Assembly (NCBI GenBank): GCA_947483645.1
Contig: CANKLS010000049.1
Span: 1-9,237, forward strand
Direction: 5' to 3'
DNA length: 9,237 nucleotides
Origin: Bradymonadales bacterium
Lineage (GTDB): Bacteria > Myxococcota > Bradymonadia > REDH01
Translations under genes and position numbers: made by a program
Part shown: piece after piece, positions 1 to 4,405 of the stretch
Position numbering within the stretch: position 1 is the first letter of the stretch
How the letters are laid out: each line of letters begins with the position of its first letter
The notes under the pieces: model-generated
What the model saw: only the letters and a program-made list of their open reading frames with translations
Databases searched by the model: none
What the model was told of the DNA's origin: nothing

Positions 1-697
1 CGCAGGACTGGCCGGGGGTGGGGTAGGGCTGGCAGATTGTGCCGTCGCAGTAGGAGCGAAGGCAGCGTGCGCCCTCGGCGTCGCAGGCGCCACCGACCGC
101 GACGTAGGTGCGCGGGTCCTCTTCCTGACAAGTACCCTGGCCAATGCCGAAGGTGCAGGTTGCGCCCGGCGGGCAGCTGTTTGAGGTGGTGCAGGTTGCG
201 CCGATGGCGAGGAACTCGGTGCAGACGCCGGGGCAGGTATCGCCGAACTGGCACCAGCCCGTGGCGCACTCGTCGGTCCAGTTGCAGTCGCCGCCGAGCG
301 GGCGGGTGCCATCGAGGAGGTCCCAATCGTCGTCGTCGATGGCGCAGGAGTCGCCACCGAGGGAGCTAATGGCGGCGCAGAGACTTGCCTCGTTCCAACG
401 CACGGTGCCGTCTGTGAGCGAGGGCGCCAGCGTCGCCGCAAAGTTGGCCTGGAGGAAGTTGGAGAAGGCGGCTTGGGAGACAGGTCCGCGGGCAAGCGAA
501 CCGCCCACATCGCAGCGTGCGGCGGCGGAGACATAGGCCGTTGCGAAGCTCTCAAGCGCGGTCGCGGTGGAGCAGTTCACCGAGCCACCGCCACCGCCAC
601 CATCGCCACCGCCTCCGCCACCGCCGGCACGTTCGGGTTGGGCGTCGTCGCAGGCGGAGAAGAGGAGAAGGGATGCGAGGAGACAGAGATGGCGCAT
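1..697 (-). CDS. Cys-rich lipoprotein, C-terminus cut by left window edge
   Basis: This open frame reads from an ATG at 697 to the window edge, giving 232 codons without a stop. Residues 1-15 form a short lipoprotein signal (a hydrophobic Leu run, then the lipobox LFSAC) with the lipidated Cys at position 16. Next comes a flexible tract, residues 25-38, of seven Gly, one Asp and six Gly. Residues 42-118 look helical with sparse Cys (42, 62, 107, 118). From about residue 136 the protein is very Cys-rich (138, 144, 149, 155, 159, 169, 175, 181, 190, 205, 212, 217, 222, 232), with short Gly-Cys modules that are probably disulfide-bonded. This architecture is common among surface or periplasmic lipoproteins of Myxococcota; the specific function is unknown. 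Asp at +2 after the lipidated Cys would favour inner-membrane retention under the enterobacterial Lol rule, which may not hold here. The gene lies downstream of rpsU on the same strand, just after its terminator. No strong ribosome binding site is visible. The true length is unknown. Confidence 0.85.
   Translation of the reverse strand, partial: MRHLCLLASLLLFSACDDAQPERAGGGGGGGDGGGGGGSVNCSTATALESFATAYVSAAARCDVGGSLARGPVSQAAFSNFLQANFAATLAPSLTDGTVRWNEASLCAAISSLGGDSCAIDDDDWDLLDGTRPLGGDCNWTDECATGWCQFGDTCPGVCTEFLAIGATCTTSNSCPPGATCTFGIGQGTCQEEDPRTYVAVGGACDAEGARCLRSYCDGTICQPYPTPGQSC
584..625 (-). repeat. Low-complexity GGN codon tract encoding poly-Gly linker
   Basis: Fourteen consecutive codons of the lipoprotein gene read Gly except one Asp (residues 25-38). 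On the plus strand the DNA is a run of ccaccg-like hexamers. It encodes the spacer between the lipid anchor and the folded part. Such tracts can change length by slippage in whole codons without breaking the frame. Confidence 0.8.
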
Positions 698-725
698 GTT
701 CAGCTCGGGGGGCGGGCGTGGCGGC

Positions 726-754
726 AAAAACGCAAAACGCCGCGGGTGCGGCGT
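726..754 (-). terminator. Rho-independent terminator downstream of rpsU
   Basis: On the minus strand a perfect 7-bp GC-rich stem (ACGCCGC paired with GCGGCGT) closes a 4-base loop ACCC. It is followed at once by TTTTGCGTTTTT, with the U-tract running to 726. On the plus strand the arms are 737-743 and 748-754. It lies 35 bases past the rpsU stop codon and points the same way as rpsU, so it most likely ends the rpsU transcript. The lipoprotein start codon is only 28 bases further on, so that gene depends on read-through or on a promoter overlapping this hairpin. Confidence 0.8.
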
Positions 755-788
755 GGCGGTCGGCAGGCGACGAGTGTCGCCCATCGCA

Positions 789-1025
789 CTACTCAGGGCG
801 GGTGCGGAGCGACCGCCGACGGCGGCGCTCGGCGTCGCGCTGCTTGCGCTTGGCCTTGACGCTGGGCTTCTCGTAGTAGCGGCGGTTCTTGACCTCCTTG
901 AGGATACCCTCACGGGCCATGGCGCGCTTGAGGCGACCGATGGCGCGCTCAACGGCTCCGTCAACCTTAACCTCAAGGGGGCCAAGCTCAGTCTCATTGC
1001 GGGTCTGCATCGCTTCTTTGCTCAT
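789..1025 (-). CDS. rpsU: 30S ribosomal protein S21
   Basis: Small basic protein of 78 residues, close to the usual 60-75 for bacterial S21. S21 binds late to the 30S platform near the anti-Shine-Dalgarno end of 16S rRNA and helps translation initiation. The family core is clear: an acidic/hydrophobic strand (about residues 15-24), the helix VERAIGRLKRAMAREGIL (25-42), then the diagnostic EVKNRRYYEKPS (44-55) and a Lys/Arg-rich tail (57-77). The chosen ATG at 1025 gives a leader of about 15 residues. A second in-frame ATG at 1010 (residue 6) is possible, and neither has a strong Shine-Dalgarno. The stop is TAG at 789-791, followed by a strong terminator. The gene is not next to dnaG or rpoD as in enterobacteria; it is divergent from tmk. 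Confidence 0.95.
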   Translation of the reverse strand: MSKEAMQTRNETELGPLEVKVDGAVERAIGRLKRAMAREGILKEVKNRRYYEKPSVKAKRKQRDAERRRRRSLRTRPE

Positions 1026-1089
1026 GTATCTCGCCTAACCAGGTCGTGGGAGCACCGCGTGCGCGGCGTCCAAGATCAAAGGGAGCGCA

Positions 1090-1118
1090 TCGGTAACATT
1101 GTGAGGCGCGAGGGTCAA
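1090..1118 (-). promoter_or_regulatory. Weak candidate sigma-70-like promoter for rpsU
   Basis: On the minus strand TTGACC (plus-strand 1113-1118) matches the -35 consensus at five of six positions. With a 17-base spacer the next hexamer is TACCGA (1090-1095), a poor -10. It would give a 5' leader of roughly 55-60 bases before the rpsU start at 1025. Only the -35 half is convincing, and high-GC genomes often use degenerate -10 boxes. Confidence 0.25.
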
Positions 1119-1203
1119 GCGAATGGAGCATGGTGCATGCCCGTTTTCTGGTGCGTTGACGGCAATCCGGAGGGATGCGAAGAGCGCCCCCGCATTGCCG
1201 CGC

Positions 1204-1210
1204 GAGGTGA
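1204..1210 (+). promoter_or_regulatory. Ribosome binding site of tmk (fixes the start)
   Basis: GAGGTGA lies two bases before the ATG at 1213, with the core GAGG about five bases upstream. It is the strongest Shine-Dalgarno-like match in the window. It favours 1213 over the in-frame ATG at 1123, which would add 30 residues with no family similarity. Confidence 0.65.
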
Positions 1211-1212
1211 AG

Positions 1213-1821
1213 ATGTTTGTGGTGCTCGAAGGACTGGATGGCGCAGGGACGACGACGCAGCTCGGCCTGCTTTCTGAGCGTCTCACTTCGGCAGGCATCG
1301 ACCACCTCACCACGCGCGAACCCACAGGGCGGCTCGTAGGGCGCACCATCCGGCAGATTCTCGCCGGCAAGTTGCTCCGGCCCGACGGAAGCTCCTTTGA
1401 CGCCGAGACGCTGGCGCTCCTCTTTGCGACCGACCGGCTCGACCACCTTACCCACCTCATCGAACCGGCGCTGGCCCACGGGAAGTGGGTCATCTCCGAC
1501 CGCTATGTCCACAGCTCGCTCGCCTACCAGGGGATGGAGGTGGACCGGCACTGGGTTGCCAAGATCAACGCGCAGGCGCGGCCTGCCGATCTGGTCATCT
1601 GGCTCGACCTCGACCCCGAGGCCTGCATGGAGCGGGTTGCCGCGCGTGGCGGCGAGCGGGACATCTTCGAGACCGCAGAGAAGCTGAAGCTCTTCGCGGA
1701 GGGCTACGCGCAGTCGTTTGCGCTGCGGAGCGACCCGTGGGTGAAGGTGTCGGGCGAGGGCAGCCGCGAAGAGGTTGCCGCGCGCATCTGGGCCGCCGTC
1801 AGCGCGGCTCGTCCGAGCTGA
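1213..1821 (+). CDS. tmk: Thymidylate kinase (dTMP kinase)
   Basis: Protein of 202 residues, typical for bacterial Tmk (about 200-215). It phosphorylates dTMP to dTDP with ATP in the cytoplasm, an essential step to dTTP. Family motifs in order: beta-1 and P-loop LEGLDGAGTTTQ (5-16); TREPTG (34-39), the nucleotide-binding REP motif; FATDRLDH (71-78); the DRY motif SDRYVHSSLAYQG (95-107); LDLDPE (131-136); and a LID-like Arg-rich stretch RGGERDIFE (145-153). The start was chosen because the fold begins at MFVVLEG and a good ribosome binding site precedes it. One oddity is that the Walker A Lys expected at position 13 (GAGK[ST]T) is Thr, codon ACG. All other signatures are intact, so I read it as an active lineage variant, not a decayed gene. 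The last 23 bases overlap the 3' end of lipB on the other strand. DNA polymerase III holB, often next to tmk, is not seen here. Confidence 0.95.
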   Translation: MFVVLEGLDGAGTTTQLGLLSERLTSAGIDHLTTREPTGRLVGRTIRQILAGKLLRPDGSSFDAETLALLFATDRLDHLTHLIEPALAHGKWVISDRYVHSSLAYQGMEVDRHWVAKINAQARPADLVIWLDLDPEACMERVAARGGERDIFETAEKLKLFAEGYAQSFALRSDPWVKVSGEGSREEVAARIWAAVSAARPS

Positions 1822-2497
1822 CTTCTGGGCTGAGTTCGAGGCCGAGCGCTGCTGCGAAGCGGATGGCGCAGGCTTCGGCGGCCTCGGTGAGCGCAGGTGG
1901 TTGCGCGGTGAGCGCGGCGACCGAGGTGGCCGAGGCGCCGGGCATGCCGCAGGGAACAAAGAGGGAGAAGGCGTCGAGGCTGGTGGTGAGGTTGAGCGCC
2001 GCGCCGTGCATCGAGACGCCGCGGCTGATGCGCATGCCGACGGCCGCCAGCTTTCCCTGTTCGGTCCAGAGGCCGGGGTGGGCGGTGTCGTAGGGTGCGC
2101 TGATGCCGAGCGTTGCGAGATAGGCAGAGACTGAGCCTGCGAGCGCGCGCACAAGGTCGGAGGGGCCGATGCGGAGGGCGCGCGTATCGACGACGGCGTA
2201 GAGCACGAGCTGGCCCGGGCCGTGGTAGGTGACCTCGCCGCCGCGGTCGCTGACGACCAGTTCGATGCCGCGCGCACGGAGCTGCTCCTCGGGGAGGAGG
2301 AGGTCTGTGGGCGCGGCACGGCGCCCCATCGTGATGACGGCGTCGTGCTCGAGCGTGAAGAGGCGGTGCTGGCCGGAGCCATCCACCAGCGCCTGCCAGG
2401 CCGCGGTCTGGCGCTCCATCGCAGCCCTGTACCCGATGCGTCCCCAGTGGGACCATGCGAGCAGGCGGGGCGGCGCTGTGGCCGGAGCGGGCTCCAC
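1799..2497 (-). CDS. lipB: Octanoyl-[ACP]:protein N-octanoyltransferase
   Basis: LipB moves octanoate from octanoyl-ACP to the lipoyl domains of pyruvate and 2-oxoglutarate dehydrogenase and the glycine cleavage H protein; LipA then inserts sulfur. The 232-residue product has the full signature: LEHDAVITMGRRA (49-61), RGGEVTYHGPGQLVLY (85-100), the segment with catalytic Lys149 (EQGKLAAVGMRI), SMHGAALNL (162-170) and the catalytic-Cys motif PCG (182-184, Cys183). The N-terminus RLLAWSHWGRIGYRAAMERQ matches the usual LipB beginning. The only plausible start is GTG at 2497, since upstream in-frame codons lie inside the previous gene. It begins 4 bases after the stop of the HARE-HTH gene, without a visible Shine-Dalgarno, which suggests translational coupling in a two-gene operon. 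The stop TGA (1799-1801) lies inside the tmk coding region on the other strand. Confidence 0.95.
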   Translation of the reverse strand: MEPAPATAPPRLLAWSHWGRIGYRAAMERQTAAWQALVDGSGQHRLFTLEHDAVITMGRRAAPTDLLLPEEQLRARGIELVVSDRGGEVTYHGPGQLVLYAVVDTRALRIGPSDLVRALAGSVSAYLATLGISAPYDTAHPGLWTEQGKLAAVGMRISRGVSMHGAALNLTTSLDAFSLFVPCGMPGASATSVAALTAQPPALTEAAEACAIRFAAALGLELSPEVSSDEPR

Positions 2498-2501
2498 GCC
2501 G

Positions 2502-4244
2502 CTAGGCGCGGAGGTCGCGTAGGAGCGCCTCGTCGGGGAGCTGCAGCGCGATGGTATGGCGGGTGACGCCAACGCCATGCTCGAGCAGCAGGGCGCCGAA
2601 GGTCTCGCGGTGGATGAGCGTGACCGGCGTGCCCTCTGCAGCAGCAGCGGTCGCATCATCTGCGAAGCCGCGGACGGCGAAGAGGATGAGGTCGTTGGAG
2701 CCTGCAGCCTCTCCGACTTCACGGAGCGCTGCGACTTCTGCTGCCGTCGCCTGGCCGCGCGGCGAGACGACCGCGACGGTCACCTTGCGGGGCGTGAGGC
2801 TGCGGTCCTGGCGGGCGTGCAGGTAGCCCATGATGCTGTCTGCACCTTCGCCCGTCGTGATGGCGGTGTAGCCGAGCTGGTTGAGCAGCAGCGAGAAGAC
2901 GTGGGCGAGGTGGAGCTCGGAGAGCTGCTTGAGCGTGGTCAGCAGCCGGTCTTGGACCAGCTTGTTGTGGGCCTCGGCCCAGGCCTCGAGCGACTGGAGC
3001 GAGCGGCTGATGTCGCCCGTGACGGTGCCGGCAACGCCGAAGCCGTCGGGGCGGAGCTCCTCGATGAGCGGCGGCCGGCCGAGGGCGGAGCGGCGTGCAG
3101 CGCTTGCCCGGACGATTGCGCGGACGCCGTGGCCGCCGAGCTTGCCGATGGTGCCGACAGGGGCCGCGGTGAGGACCGCGCCGAGCTCTTCGGCGCGGGT
3201 CGAGGAGCCGGGCTGAAGCTTCGCGACGGCCTCGAAGAGGATGCGCTCGAGCTCCGTGGCAGCTGCGTCGGGGGCGAGCCGCACGAGGGGGCGGGCAGGC
3301 TGAGCGGCCGTCGCGGGCGGTGCAGCCTGCTGCCGGTTGCGGTCGCGATCTCCGCCGTCGCGGTTGTTCTCGCCGCGATTGTTGTCGCCGCGGTTGTTGT
3401 CGCCGCGGTTGTTGTCGCCGCGGGGGCTCTCATTGCGCGGCTGTTCGCTGCGTTGGGGCTGGGCGGCGGCGGGGGCGGGGCGCTCCTCGGGAGCCTCCTC
3501 GCTGTCGTCGTCGGAGCCCTCGGCGCCCTCTTCATCCTCACGGCCGCGACCCCGTCCACCGCGACGGCCGCGACGCTTGCGGCGGCGCTCTGCGTTGGCG
3601 GTCGAAGGCGCATCGAGGACGGTACCACCAGCTGTGGGGGCATCGTCGAGCGTCTCGCCGAAGAGGGCGAGCGGCTCCACATCGGAGGGGTCCCACTCGA
3701 GGTCGAGCGCGGTCGTGACCTCGGTCTGCTCCGCTGCGGCAGGCTCCTCATCTGCCTCGGTCTCCGCAACCGTGGCAGCCGCGGCCTCGGCAGCAGCAGC
3801 CTCTGCGGCGGCCTCTGCGGCGAGGGTCTTTGCCGACTTCTTGCGGCCCTTGGCAGGCTTCTCCGCGACGACCTCTGCGGCCTCAGCAGCAGGCTCTTCG
3901 ACGGGCGCCGGTGCGGCGGCGGGTGCGGCCTGCGCGGCGACGGGCGCGGCGACGGGCGCGGGGGCGGGCTCAGCCTCAGGCTGACGGAAGGAGAGCGTCT
4001 CTTTGGCGTCGGCCGGGTCTGCGCCGGCCTTGAGCGCGAAGACACCGGGGCGGGCCTGCTCGATGAGCGCCAGTCCGTTGGGCTTCTTGACCTCCTGCTG
4101 GAGGCGGGCGTGCATTGTCTCCTCGGGGGTCTTACCGACATGGCTGAGGAGGGAGCGCCGGATCGCGTTCTCTGTGATTTTCTTGTAGTGGAGCGGGCGG
4201 CCAGCCTCGCGGAGAACTTCGACGGCGGCTTCGTAGAATGTCAT
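2502..4244 (-). CDS. HARE-HTH domain protein with RG-rich linker and Mrr-like C-terminal domain
   Basis: The protein is 580 residues from ATG at 4244; sequence upstream in the same frame is low-complexity and unlike the fold, so the start is here. Residues 1-75 (beginning MTFYEAAVEVLREAGRPLHY) fit the HARE-HTH domain, a winged helix shared with RNA polymerase delta subunit, ASXL and some restriction enzymes, which is thought to bind DNA. Residues 80-215 are Ala/Pro/Glu-rich and disordered. Residues 220-235 are a basic Arg/Gly patch (RRRKRRGRRGGRGRGR), followed by an acidic stretch (236-254) and RGDNN-type repeats (275-295). Residues 330-415 look like another folded alpha/beta unit. Residues 430-565 resemble an Mrr-type nuclease fold: a helix before LLNQLGY, GADS, a core strand VTVAVVSPRG, LILFAVRGFADDA, then TPVTLIHRETFGALLLEHGVGV. 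The expected catalytic QxK is absent (VVSPR instead), so nuclease activity is doubtful. It is probably nucleic-acid binding and regulatory; the function is unproven. It is co-directional with lipB. Confidence 0.8.
   Translation of the reverse strand: MTFYEAAVEVLREAGRPLHYKKITENAIRRSLLSHVGKTPEETMHARLQQEVKKPNGLALIEQARPGVFALKAGADPADAKETLSFRQPEAEPAPAPVAAPVAAQAAPAAAPAPVEEPAAEAAEVVAEKPAKGRKKSAKTLAAEAAAEAAAAEAAAATVAETEADEEPAAAEQTEVTTALDLEWDPSDVEPLALFGETLDDAPTAGGTVLDAPSTANAERRRKRRGRRGGRGRGREDEEGAEGSDDDSEEAPEERPAPAAAQPQRSEQPRNESPRGDNNRGDNNRGDNNRGENNRDGGDRDRNRQQAAPPATAAQPARPLVRLAPDAAATELERILFEAVAKLQPGSSTRAEELGAVLTAAPVGTIGKLGGHGVRAIVRASAARRSALGRPPLIEELRPDGFGVAGTVTGDISRSLQSLEAWAEAHNKLVQDRLLTTLKQLSELHLAHVFSLLLNQLGYTAITTGEGADSIMGYLHARQDRSLTPRKVTVAVVSPRGQATAAEVAALREVGEAAGSNDLILFAVRGFADDATAAAAEGTPVTLIHRETFGALLLEHGVGVTRHTIALQLPDEALLRDLRA
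3361..3420 (-). repeat. Four tandem 15-bp units encoding RG(D/E)NN repeats
   Basis: The plus strand shows four adjacent 15-base units built on cggttgttgtcgccg at 3361-3375, 3376-3390, 3391-3405 and 3406-3420. The last two are identical and the first two differ by one or two bases. On the coding strand they give the pentapeptide RGDNN, with one RGENN, within residues 276-295 of the HARE-HTH protein. The unit is a multiple of three, so copy-number change keeps the frame. Confidence 0.9.
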
Positions 4245-4249
4245 GGGAT

Positions 4250-4269
4250 TAGGATGCCTGGTAGGATGC
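4250..4269. repeat. Direct repeat of TAGGATGC in the divergent region
   Basis: TAGGATGC occurs at 4250-4257 and again at 4262-4269, a 12-base period, just upstream of the HARE-HTH start codon and within its likely 5' leader. It could be a protein-binding site on DNA or RNA, or chance. No Shine-Dalgarno is visible in this stretch. Confidence 0.35.
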
Positions 4270-4340
4270 AGCAGTCGAGGTGGCGGACCAACGCACTGCC
4301 CGTGAGATGGCGGCGCGTGGGCGCTCGCCGAGTGGCTTGG

Positions 4341-4369
4341 GCGATAGCACCTTGCAAGGGTGACCTCAA
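4341..4369 (-). promoter_or_regulatory. Candidate promoter with palindromic operator in its spacer
   Basis: On the minus strand TTGAGG (plus-strand 4364-4369) and TATCGC (4341-4346) are separated by exactly 17 bases and point to the HARE-HTH gene, with a leader of about 90 bases. The spacer contains the perfect 10-bp palindrome CCTTGCAAGG (4350-4359), extendable with a one-base bulge to 4348-4362. A palindrome between the -35 and -10 boxes is a common position for a repressor or activator site. The -10 match is weak (three of six), so the promoter itself is tentative. Confidence 0.35.
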
Positions 4370-4405
4370 GGCGAGCGGGAATCGGCCGCGGTTTGGGGCG
4401 CTGTG

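Noticed and set aside
1156..1184. TTGACG (1156-1161) as a -35 box of a tmk promoter on the plus strand
   Set aside because: The hexamer 17 bases downstream is GAAGAG, with no TATAAT-like sequence at 16-18 bases spacing, so the -35 match alone is not enough.
1123..1212. Thirty-residue N-terminal extension of Tmk from ATG 1123
   Set aside because: No thymidylate kinase needs this extension. The ATG at 1213 begins the fold and has a GAGGTGA site just upstream.
567..1277. Plus-strand open frame of 236 codons across the lipoprotein start, rpsU and its upstream region
   Set aside because: It runs antisense through the clear S21 gene and its terminator and encodes Pro/Arg low-complexity sequence with no fold.
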